Assembly: GCA_020630435.1 (NCBI GenBank)
Contig: JAHDBJ010000002.1
Coordinates: 1-64,000, forward strand
DNA from: Saprospiraceae bacterium
GTDB lineage: Bacteria > Bacteroidota > Bacteroidia > Chitinophagales > Saprospiraceae
Direction of reading: 5' to 3'
DNA: 64,000 nucleotides
The notes under the pieces: model-generated
What the model was told of the DNA's origin: nothing
Seen by the model: the letters and a program-made list of their open reading frames with translations, nothing else
The model's database searches: none
Translations under genes and position numbers: made by a program
Shown: in pieces, positions 55,753 to 63,264 of the stretch
Layout of the letters: each line of letters begins with the position of its first letter
Numbering within the stretch: the first letter of the stretch is position 1

Positions 55753-57894
55753 TTAAAAAGTGAGCGTAGCATCAGGAAGACAGCTTCTGACTAAATCAAT
55801 ATCGGATTGATCTAATGGATTATTACTTAAGTTTAATTCTGTATCATAAGTTTTTCCAGAGGTGTCCCAAGAGCAGAACACAAAAACCTCACTAATATTA
55901 TTATCTTTTAAATTGAGTACATCTATTTCTTGAAGTCCTATCAGAGGTGAAATATCCTCTATATTGTTGTTATTTAATATGAGATAGTCAATATTTTCAA
56001 GCTTTTTAAAAGCACTAATATCGCTAATGTTATTATGATTAAGATATAGATTAGGTAATGTAGAGTAACCTGAAAATATGCTAATATCGCTAATGTTATT
56101 ATGGCTTAAATCCATTACTGGAAGGTATGGCATGTCCGCTAAGAAGCTAATATCCGTGATTTCATTATAACTTAGTTCGAGGTAATCTAAATATTTTAAA
56201 TTCCTTAAAGGACTAGAATCTGTAATAGAATTTTTATAAAAAGAAAGAAGAACTAAGTGTTCAAAATATTCAATCCCAGATATATCTGTTATAGATAGTT
56301 CAGATAAAACTAATTCATAGATATACCTTACATCTTCATAGACTATTGTTCCAGTAGGTTTATTGATGGCGTCTCTTACCCCTTGTTCAAAATTGCTATC
56401 AACAAAAGGAATAGGAAAATTATGGGGTATGGTATCTGGAACTTCTTCTTCTTCAATATTGCAATAGTTAATATCTAAAGTTTGACTATTCCCTTGAAAT
56501 ATAATTGAAAGGATACTATCCTTTAATTCAGTATTGGATAAAAATAAAGAAGCTGTTAAATTATAGGATGTTGTTTCATCAACACTACAAAGAGTCGTAC
56601 TGATTTGGAAGTTTCCAGTCTCATCTGTAACTCCTGCAAAGGCTAATTCATTAGGATTATTAACTTCATTGATGGTAAAATAGGTATTGTTATAAAATGT
56701 TTCAGTACCATCTTCTTGGCAGTCTGAAAATTGTCCTTCTAAGATGTAGGTTCTAAGTTGAATATTAGAGAAATCTGCGCTTACTGTAAGTTCTCCACTA
56801 CTAATATTAACAGGGATTTCTATACGTTCACAGTTAAGGATTTTTATTTTAAATGCTAAATTCTCAGGGACGCTGACTAATCTGAATTTACCGTTGTCAT
56901 CCGTAAATATTGTATTTAAAAAACGATTTTCGCTACTGTAAATTTCAACTGCTTGGTTACTAATGGGATTTCCGTTTTGGTCTACTAATGTAATGTTTGC
57001 ATTGACCCCATCTATGGGAAGGTCCAAATTCCATGTTGAAAAATGAGTCACATTTCCTATATAATGGTCGGCTGTTTTTGTAGCGATTCCAGCTTCTACC
57101 CATACACCATATGTTTCGTTAAAATGCCAAAGTGGTATAGTCGAAGGAGCATTATCTTCGGCAGGAAGTTTAATTTGTACCTGTTGATTTTTAGCAATTT
57201 CTAGAGGATTACCTGAGTCATCTGTCAGTTCCACATTCAACATACCGTAAGAAATTAAGGCTTGGAGTTGATTGTCTTCATTAAGTCCAACCAATGTACC
57301 AGGCATAATTTGGCTTAGGTTTTCTGCAGTAGGGGATAAATAACGTCCTTGAACATTGACATTATCTGTATAAGGTTCACCATTTTCTGTAATGATTATA
57401 TTTTCGGGAAAATTGAGTGCCACTTCATTATCAATAATTAACGTTCCACCACTGCTAGCCAGAAAATTTTTAGCTGCAGGTTTTTCCAAAAGCTGAATGC
57501 TAATCGTATTTATGGCATCAAGAGTAGGAGCAAAAGTGCGAAATCCTGTAAAATAACCTTGTTTGTTGGCTTTAATTAAGGCATATTGCTCATTCACAGT
57601 TATATTTCCAAATAAAAAACGTCCATTGACATCTGTTATGGTGGATGTATCATCATAAATTACAGTTACCCCTTCTAAAGGATTACCATGCTCATCTTGG
57701 ATGCTACCTTTAAGAAAGGTAGAAATTTCATTTGTAGGGATAACGGTCGATAAGGCTTGGTTCTCAGTCTGAATAATATCATTTTTAGTTAGAGGTTCAG
57801 GTTGTTCAGGGACAGGTACAGGGATATTTTCTTGACAAGCAGATACTAGACATACAAATATAAAGATTATCAATCTTGCATTGAGGGCTTTCAT
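55753..57894 (-). CDS. CILP/FAM171-like lipoprotein with C-terminal leucine-rich repeats
   Basis: 713 residues, lipobox LVSAC (Cys20). The N-terminal half matches the lipoprotein family at 8-18 kb: carboxypeptidase-regulatory domain (LKGSIQDEHGNPLEGVTV), GGTLIIDNEVALNFPEN, MPGTLVGLNEDN, ISYGMLNVELTD, IPLWHFNETYGVWVEAG and VTHFSTWNLD. Additional Ig-like units follow. The C-terminal 210 residues differ: six or so short leucine-rich repeats of about 22 residues with the internalin-like pattern L-x-L-x-x-N-x-I-x-D-I-S-x-L (LDYLELSYNEITDISFLADM, LPNLYLNHNNISDISAFKKL), capped by LSNNPLDQSDIDLVRSCLP. Surface-exposed binding protein is the likely role; partner unknown. Confidence 0.88.
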   Translation of the reverse strand: MKALNARLIIFIFVCLVSACQENIPVPVPEQPEPLTKNDIIQTENQALSTVIPTNEISTFLKGSIQDEHGNPLEGVTVIYDDTSTITDVNGRFLFGNITVNEQYALIKANKQGYFTGFRTFAPTLDAINTISIQLLEKPAAKNFLASSGGTLIIDNEVALNFPENIIITENGEPYTDNVNVQGRYLSPTAENLSQIMPGTLVGLNEDNQLQALISYGMLNVELTDDSGNPLEIAKNQQVQIKLPAEDNAPSTIPLWHFNETYGVWVEAGIATKTADHYIGNVTHFSTWNLDLPIDGVNANITLVDQNGNPISNQAVEIYSSENRFLNTIFTDDNGKFRLVSVPENLAFKIKILNCERIEIPVNISSGELTVSADFSNIQLRTYILEGQFSDCQEDGTETFYNNTYFTINEVNNPNELAFAGVTDETGNFQISTTLCSVDETTSYNLTASLFLSNTELKDSILSIIFQGNSQTLDINYCNIEEEEVPDTIPHNFPIPFVDSNFEQGVRDAINKPTGTIVYEDVRYIYELVLSELSITDISGIEYFEHLVLLSFYKNSITDSSPLRNLKYLDYLELSYNEITDISFLADMPYLPVMDLSHNNISDISIFSGYSTLPNLYLNHNNISDISAFKKLENIDYLILNNNNIEDISPLIGLQEIDVLNLKDNNISEVFVFCSWDTSGKTYDTELNLSNNPLDQSDIDLVRSCLPDATLTF

Positions 57895-58125
57895 TATGTA
57901 ATGATTTTTATTAAAAATAGTGTACTAAAAAAAACTTCTTTGTAAGTATATTTGGTCAGCAGGAAAAAGGTAACCTAGTTGGAATATTAAGAGGGCATAA
58001 ATCAGTGAATTATAAATGAATAGGAAGTAAGTAAACAAGTCAATGTAATCTTAGTTTACACTTTTTGTAAAACAGATTTTTCAAAAAATAAATTTATTTT
58101 GTTTAAAGATTAAGTAAATAGTTAT

Positions 58126-59253
58126 TTAGATAACTTCATATTTAACCTGATGCGCTTCTTTATAAGAGGGGATTTCGAGTTTAGAAAGCATTTTATGGAT
58201 GACTTTTTCGGGCACTTTATAAGAGCGATTGTGATTTTGTGCAAGTAATTTTTTGTAAGGAACTTCGATATAGATAATTTTGACACAGCCGCCGTAATCC
58301 GTAAATATGTCAATCCATTTTTTCCTGAGATCGGAAGTGAGGTTTGTAGCATTAAATACAAATGATTGTCTTTTACGCATATACACTTTTGCTTTTTCTT
58401 TCGCCATTTGTATAATTTGCCCACCACCCTTTCTATCTATAGGCTTAATACCATGCTCTCTCCTCAAATCATCTAATGATAAAACAGGCAATTCCAAATT
58501 CTTTTTTATATAAGTATCTTTACCACTACCAGGCAAAGCACTCATCATATAAACATCAAACTTTAGATCATTATAAGGTTCATAATCAGGAGACATTTCA
58601 GGTTTTGTCAAAAATAAAAATCGACCATGATCAGATTTGAAAGGGTAGGGGATACCATAGCAATTATGCTCTTTACATAATTCCTTAAAAAGTTCTATTC
58701 TCAATAACATCTCCTCCTTATCTAGACATATCCGACCAAGCATATCGGCTTTTGCAAAAATGGCTAATAAATGTGTATTTAATAATAAACTAACTTCAAT
58801 AACTGACTTTCTAGGATCAGGTTTTTCCAATGCCCAAATGGGTAATCCATGATAACGAACAAGTTTCGCAATTTGCTCTCGAATTTGAAATGGTGTCGGA
58901 ATATCTTTATATAAAATGCTACGAGTTGTGTATTCTCCTTTTAGGGCGTGTCTAGCAGATGTTATTCGTTCTACCCCATCTATTATTTCAACTTTTGAGG
59001 TTGATCTTTTTTCAATATCATGGAACATCGCTGTTGCAAAAAGAATATGTTTTTTTTGCTCATCTAGTGCTTGAAATTCAGGCAAAGTGATCAAGGCTTC
59101 TACAACCATTTTGGTATGGTTGTAAACATTGCCTTCTCCATGCCAGTATTTATCCTGCTCCACCGATTTCATCTCCGAAAACCAATCAAAGTGGTTTTCT
59201 AAAGCTGCCCAATCAATGGCTTGTCCAACTTCATAAAAAGGAAATTTCCACAT
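58126..59253 (-). CDS. HD-Pnk: HD phosphoesterase fused to polynucleotide kinase
   Basis: 375 residues. The N-terminal half is an HD phosphohydrolase: NVYNHTKMVVEALITLP, ATAMFHDIEKRST (the HD pair) and SARHALKGEYTTRS, RYHGLPIW supplying further metal ligands. The C-terminal half is a P-loop kinase: MMSALPGSGKDTYIKKN, LSLDDLRREHG, the FNATNLTSDLRKKWI motif and VPYKKLLAQNHNR. This combination and length match Runella slithyformis HD-Pnk, which heals broken RNA or DNA ends by removing 2',3' (cyclic) phosphate and phosphorylating 5'-OH. No ligase gene is adjacent. Start ATG 59253 gives MWKFPFYEVGQAIDW, a plausible beginning. Confidence 0.88.
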   Translation of the reverse strand: MWKFPFYEVGQAIDWAALENHFDWFSEMKSVEQDKYWHGEGNVYNHTKMVVEALITLPEFQALDEQKKHILFATAMFHDIEKRSTSKVEIIDGVERITSARHALKGEYTTRSILYKDIPTPFQIREQIAKLVRYHGLPIWALEKPDPRKSVIEVSLLLNTHLLAIFAKADMLGRICLDKEEMLLRIELFKELCKEHNCYGIPYPFKSDHGRFLFLTKPEMSPDYEPYNDLKFDVYMMSALPGSGKDTYIKKNLELPVLSLDDLRREHGIKPIDRKGGGQIIQMAKEKAKVYMRKRQSFVFNATNLTSDLRKKWIDIFTDYGGCVKIIYIEVPYKKLLAQNHNRSYKVPEKVIHKMLSKLEIPSYKEAHQVKYEVI

Positions 59254-59337
59254 GACTAATCAGATTTATTTTCTAAAATAGATCAACCAAATACTAGAAA
59301 AATAAGTTTCTAGATAGAAAAGAAAAACTATAAAAAG

Positions 59338-59372
59338 AGACTTTAAACATATGCTTGAATAAAGTCTAACCA
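59338..59372 (-). terminator. Terminator of the Tas-like reductase gene
   Basis: An 8-bp perfect stem (agacttta 59338-59345 with taaagtct 59360-59367) begins 12 bp after the stop codon on the minus strand and is followed there by ctctttttat. Confidence 0.7.
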
Positions 59373-59378
59373 TTGATA

Positions 59379-60419
59379 TTATGGCGCAGGATTTGGAATA
59401 GTATTATGTACCGTTTCTATTTCTTTAAGTATTTCAGAAGATAATTGTAAATCGGCACTACCTATATTTTCTTTTAACTGTTCCATTGTGGTCGCCCCAA
59501 TAATATTGGAAGTTACAAAATCACGACTATTGACAAATGCCAGAGACATTTGAGCAAGGCTGATATTGTGTTTTTCTGCTATTTTAAGGTATTCAGCAGT
59601 AGCTTTTTTTGACAATTCACCATTATAGCGAGAAAGATTTTTAAATTGATTTACACGATCGGCTGGTTTGTCAATTCCTTTATGATACTTACCAGAGAGC
59701 CAACCAAATGCCATAGGAGAATAGACCAATAAACTCAAATCTTCTCTTAGACTGACTTCGGATAATCCCACTTCGTAGGTACGATTTAGTAAGCTGTATG
59801 GATTTTGAATGCTAATCATTCTTGGAAGTCCCTGCTGTTCTGCTAAGTAAAGCCAGCGCATAGCTCCCCACGGTGTTTCATTAGAAATGCCAACATGACG
59901 CACTTTACCTGAAGCAATGAGATCTTTCAGCACTTCTAGTACTTCAAGGAAATTATCTTCCCAAGGATCATTCGGATCATGTTTGTATCCTAATTTGCCA
60001 AAAAAATTAGTCTTACGCTCAGGCCAGTGTAACTGGTATAAATCGACATAGTCAGTCTGCAACCGTTTAAGGCTACCTTCTAGAGCCGTATTGATTTGTT
60101 CTCTTGTAAATTTAAGAGGGTTGCGAATATATGATAATCCAACTGATGGCCCTGTAACTTTTGTAGCTAAAATGATTTTATCTCTATCTGATCGATTTTT
60201 TATCCAAGTACCAATGATACGTTCCGTACTTCCTTGGGTTTCTGCACGACCAGGAACAGAGTATAATTCAGCCGTATCAATAAAATTGACCCCATGTTCT
60301 ATTGCATAATCTAATTGTTCGTGTCCCTCTTTTTCTGAATTTTGTTCCCCAAAGGTCATTGTCCCTAAACAAATCTCACTAACTTCAATATCCGTTCTTC
60401 CTAATTTATAATATTTCAT
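59379..60419 (-). CDS. Aldo/keto reductase, Tas-like
   Basis: 346 residues from ATG 60419 (MKYYKLGRTDIEVSEICLG), the same length as E. coli Tas. The frame is open up to 60515, but a promoter match at 60460-60489 lies inside that extension, so 60419 is the start. Motifs: GVNFIDTAELYSVPG (catalytic Asp and Tyr), KIILATKVTG (Lys), VDLYQLHWPE (His), and C-terminal VTSNIIGATTMEQLKENI for NADPH binding. The insertion NFFGKLGYKHDPNDPWED is also typical of Tas proteins. It reduces carbonyl compounds; the physiological substrate is unknown. Confidence 0.92.
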   Translation of the reverse strand: MKYYKLGRTDIEVSEICLGTMTFGEQNSEKEGHEQLDYAIEHGVNFIDTAELYSVPGRAETQGSTERIIGTWIKNRSDRDKIILATKVTGPSVGLSYIRNPLKFTREQINTALEGSLKRLQTDYVDLYQLHWPERKTNFFGKLGYKHDPNDPWEDNFLEVLEVLKDLIASGKVRHVGISNETPWGAMRWLYLAEQQGLPRMISIQNPYSLLNRTYEVGLSEVSLREDLSLLVYSPMAFGWLSGKYHKGIDKPADRVNQFKNLSRYNGELSKKATAEYLKIAEKHNISLAQMSLAFVNSRDFVTSNIIGATTMEQLKENIGSADLQLSSEILKEIETVHNTIPNPAP

Positions 60420-60459
60420 ATTATTCGTATTATTTAATAAAACTGTCGCATATCGGCTA

Positions 60460-60490
60460 CAAATATAAATTTTCCTTTCTCTATTCAAAA
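60460..60490 (-). promoter_or_regulatory. Promoter of the Tas-like reductase gene
   Basis: On the minus strand TTTTG (60486-60490) and TATATTTG (60460-60467) are separated by 18 bp and lie 40 bp before the start codon. They fit the Bacteroidota -33/-7 consensus. Confidence 0.55.
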
Positions 60491-60520
60491 AAAGAATTCG
60501 TTTTATACCAATCAATTACA

Positions 60521-60528
60521 TAATTTTG
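60521..60528 (+). promoter_or_regulatory. -7 box of the small lipoprotein gene
   Basis: TAATTTTG matches TAnnTTTG exactly, 32 bp before ATG 60561. A near-match TTCG lies 20 bp upstream. Transcription from here would start at about 60535, which excludes the TTG at 60534 as translation start. Confidence 0.45.
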
Positions 60529-60560
60529 TACGGTTGAGAAAATTTAATAGCATACATAAT

Positions 60561-60986
60561 ATGAGAAGTACTTTTATATTAAGCATTGTATTTTTGTTGC
60601 TTTTTGCCTGCAAAACGCCATTCGTTAATTCAAGTCAAAAGGACACTGTTCCTTGTAAACCTCTCCTACAAGTTGATAATGAAGCGTTTAATCAAGCTAC
60701 GTCGATGTTTTATGAATTAATTCGTGTCGAAAAAAAGGAATCCTGCCTTGTGATTGATGTACAGATAGAAGGTAAAGCTATTTTAGAACATGAGCTGATA
60801 TGGTCTGGAGCAGTTGCGAAGAGTTATCCTCCTCAAGCAACCTTTAACCTTTTGGTAAAGAATATCAAAAAAGGAAACCGCTCAACAATGCATCGGCTTC
60901 GCTACGATCTTTCTTCTATAAAGGAAATGGATAAATTAATGCTATACTTTTTGGATGATGAGCAGGCGTTTTTATATGAATTCTAA
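60561..60986 (+). CDS. Small lipoprotein, unknown
   Basis: 141 residues from ATG 60561. Signal peptide with lipobox LLLFAC (Cys17). The mature part has no family I recognise. It contains a predicted beta-rich core (KESCLVIDVQIEGKAILEHE, ATFNLLVKNIKKGN) ending in LMLYFLDDEQAFLYEF. It is monocistronic, divergent from the Tas-like gene, and its stop codon overlaps the first base of palindromic element 3, which might act as its terminator. Confidence 0.7.
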   Translation: MRSTFILSIVFLLLFACKTPFVNSSQKDTVPCKPLLQVDNEAFNQATSMFYELIRVEKKESCLVIDVQIEGKAILEHELIWSGAVAKSYPPQATFNLLVKNIKKGNRSTMHRLRYDLSSIKEMDKLMLYFLDDEQAFLYEF

Positions 60987-61150
60987 GAAGTTGTTTAATA
61001 ATGAAGGTTGATTTTAATTATAAGTGCTTGTATTTCAAGATAAAGCTCCATTCTTTTTTCGTAGCCTTAGCTACGGTGAAAAGAATTAGCTGAAATATTG
61101 AGATACAATGACTTGTAAATAATTCATCATTCTATTTTTAAACAGCTTCT
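60986..61150. repeat. Long palindromic element 3 (165 bp)
   Basis: The ends read agaagttgtttaataat and, on the opposite strand, agaagctgtttaaaaat. The centre cgtagccttagctacg (61060-61075) is at the midpoint. The arms pair along their length, for example gcttgtatttcaa with cattgtatctcaa. The end sequence is the same as in element 2. It lies directly after the small lipoprotein gene and next to the terminator of the convergent secreted-protein gene. Confidence 0.85.
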
Positions 61151-61155
61151 AAAAA

Positions 61156-61191
61156 AAACTGCTTTGAAGTAATAAAACTCCAAAGCAGTTT
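61156..61191 (-). terminator. Terminator of the basic secreted protein gene
   Basis: An 11-bp stem (aaactgctttg 61156-61166 with its complement at 61181-61191) lies 21 bp after the minus-strand stop codon, followed on that strand by eight T residues. Confidence 0.85.
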
Positions 61192-61212
61192 ATAAGTCAA
61201 TCTAAAGTTGAA

Positions 61213-61821
61213 TTAGAATTTATAACACTGTGCTTTTTTTCCTTTTCGACTACCGCCACCACCTTTATTTCCAGATTTAAATAGTTTAAAACTTTTTTTG
61301 TGTTTGTACACTTTGCCTGAACTTGAGCTAGATACACTAACTCTAGTTGCAGATTTTCCTGTTGGGATTCTTTTTTGGACGGAAGGTTTAGCGGCTTCTT
61401 CTATAGTTTCTTCTTGTTCAGGTATCGGTTTCCTTACTGGTTTCTTTCGGATAGTGACTCGATTGGCTTTATTACTGACAGTTTTTGTTGGTTTAGGCAA
61501 ATTTTCTACAGCTACAGAGACATCTGCTGATGCAGTAGGATTATTTTTAGAAGCCTCCTGCTCTGCAAATGCAGCATCAATTCTAGCTCGCCTTTCTTCT
61601 GCTAAGCGAATCTCTTCACGCATTTCTTGAGTAATCTTGACATGTTCTCCAACAGAGTAACCATCAATATTCAACTGCCCAAGTATTTCTTGGTCTGTTG
61701 TTTTTTTATCTCGAATAATTGTAGTTTCTTGGTTGCCACTTCTGTAGACATCTTTAATTTCTTGTGCATACGACAAGAAAACTATAAAAGTGAACAATGA
61801 CAATAAAATAGTTCGTTTCAT
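61213..61821 (-). CDS. Secreted basic protein, unknown
   Basis: 202 residues, signal peptide MKRTILLSLFTFIVFLSYAQ. The mature part starts EIKDVYRSGNQETTIIRDKK and contains a short acidic helix (EMREEIRLAEERRARIDAAF). The rest is low-complexity Pro/Lys/Ser/Gly-rich sequence ending with SGNKGGGGSRKGKKAQCYKF. No domain was recognised and no T9SS sorting domain is present. It may be a periplasmic or loosely surface-bound basic protein. It has its own terminator and no close partner gene. Confidence 0.7.
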   Translation of the reverse strand: MKRTILLSLFTFIVFLSYAQEIKDVYRSGNQETTIIRDKKTTDQEILGQLNIDGYSVGEHVKITQEMREEIRLAEERRARIDAAFAEQEASKNNPTASADVSVAVENLPKPTKTVSNKANRVTIRKKPVRKPIPEQEETIEEAAKPSVQKRIPTGKSATRVSVSSSSSGKVYKHKKSFKLFKSGNKGGGGSRKGKKAQCYKF

Positions 61822-62505
61822 AATCTAAAAATTTATAACCATATATTGTTTAATAAATACAACATATAAGGCTATGGGGATTTTGAATATTTATTTTATG
61901 GGGGGTGTTCTTAATAAATAGGATTGGTTATTAAAATTGTAAACACTCTTCACATATTAGACGTAAAATTTCATAAAAAGGTGTCATTTTGCCCTTAAAT
62001 TTATTTTAAAATAGTGTTAAATATTTACATTTTAAAGTTTTTTGAACTGTTTTAATATGTACATATTAAACATAAATGTTGTTCAGAAATTCTTTTTTGA
62101 AGTGCTTATGAAAGGTGTATTTATAGGGAGATAGGGCTAATATTTTTTAAATCAACTTCTTAGACTTTTGAATTGGTAATAATGTATTTTTAGGAGGGAG
62201 AGAAAAAAAAGAAAAGGAACATTGAAAAAAACAAAAAACTAACTTAACTACTACCCCAAGTTTAGTTTATTTTACAGCTTAACTCAAACAAAAAAACCTA
62301 TTTTTAAATTGTTCTTTCTTTGTCCCTTTCTCTTATCAAAAAATGTTTGTGTAAAATTATTATGATAAAATATTCACTCTAGTCTTAAGGACTTTTGTCA
62401 TTAAATCTATAAGTACAAATTTATACCAAGATCTTTTATATTGCATTGCTGCTTTTATAAACGCAATGGATTAGCTTATAAACGTGGATTGATTATTTAT
62501 GCTGC
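61822..62505. other. 684-bp intergenic region, no gene seen
   Basis: AT-rich DNA between the start of the basic secreted protein gene and the stop of the LytTR regulator gene, both on the minus strand. A purine-rich run (62198-62225) and a pyrimidine-rich run (62311-62336) form an imperfect, low-complexity inverted repeat. No terminator with a clear stem was found after the regulator gene. Confidence 0.35.
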
Positions 62506-63243
62506 TTACTTTAAGTCTAGTCTCTTTAAAACTTCGGATTTTTTTCTAGAAGATACAGGAATTGTCATCTTGGAGTCACTCAATATGAGATAGTTGTCTT
62601 TATGGTATCCTATAATATAGTCAAGATTTACGAGATAAGAACGATGACAGCGTATAAAACCATCAGATAATAAATCAACATACTCTTTTAGAGGTTTAGA
62701 GACTATCATAGGCTTTTCCTTATTTTTAATATTAAATTCTGTGTATGCACCGTCCGATTTGATAGAGATAATATTCTTAATTGCTATAATGTTGTATATA
62801 TCATCACTAAATAAGGCTATTTTATCAAGACTTTCTTTGGATAAAGATTCTATTAAAAGATTTTGTTGTTGTTGAGATAAATTCGCCCTTCTAGCAACAA
62901 TTTTTTGCATTAATATTTCAAAATCTTCATCTTCTACAGGTTTGAGTAAATAATCTATAGCTCCTACCTTAATAGCCTTTAGTGCAAAATGGCTATAAGC
63001 TGTAATAAATGCTAACTGAAAGTCAATTTTGGGTAATCGTTTTAATAATTCAAAACTATTTCCATCGGGTAATTGAATGTCAAATAGTGCTACATCAGGG
63101 GAATATTCCTTTATATTATTATAGGCTTCTTTTAGATTTTTACAAGCAATTATTTTAGTAAAAAGATTACTATAGTCTCTTTTCAATCTGAAGACTAAAT
63201 CTTCTCTAATAATAGCTTCATCTTCTAGAATAAGTATTTTCAT
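62506..63243 (-). CDS. LytTR-family response regulator
   Basis: 245 residues. The receiver domain (1-120) is complete: acidic pair in LILEDEAIIRED, phospho-acceptor Asp in VALFDIQLPDGNSF, Thr in AFITAYSHFA and Lys in DYLLKPVED. The C-terminal LytTR DNA-binding domain (about 140-245) has IISIKSDGAYTEFNI, MIVSKPLKEYVDLL, FIRCHRSYLVNLDYIIGY and IPVSSRKKSEVLKRL. It should bind direct repeats in target promoters. It follows the LytS-like gene by 21 bp, so the two are a pair, although the kinase looks inactive. Confidence 0.95.
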   Translation of the reverse strand: MKILILEDEAIIREDLVFRLKRDYSNLFTKIIACKNLKEAYNNIKEYSPDVALFDIQLPDGNSFELLKRLPKIDFQLAFITAYSHFALKAIKVGAIDYLLKPVEDEDFEILMQKIVARRANLSQQQQNLLIESLSKESLDKIALFSDDIYNIIAIKNIISIKSDGAYTEFNIKNKEKPMIVSKPLKEYVDLLSDGFIRCHRSYLVNLDYIIGYHKDNYLILSDSKMTIPVSSRKKSEVLKRLDLK

Positions 63244-63264
63244 GCTTTGCTATATTTTGGATTT

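Noticed and set aside
60420-60515. N-terminal extension of the aldo/keto reductase
   Set aside because: A -33/-7 promoter lies inside it, and family length (346 residues) fits the internal ATG.
62198-62336. Possible fourth long palindrome between purine-rich and pyrimidine-rich runs
   Set aside because: Pairing is confined to low-complexity ends, the interior does not pair, and there is no central palindrome as in the other three elements.
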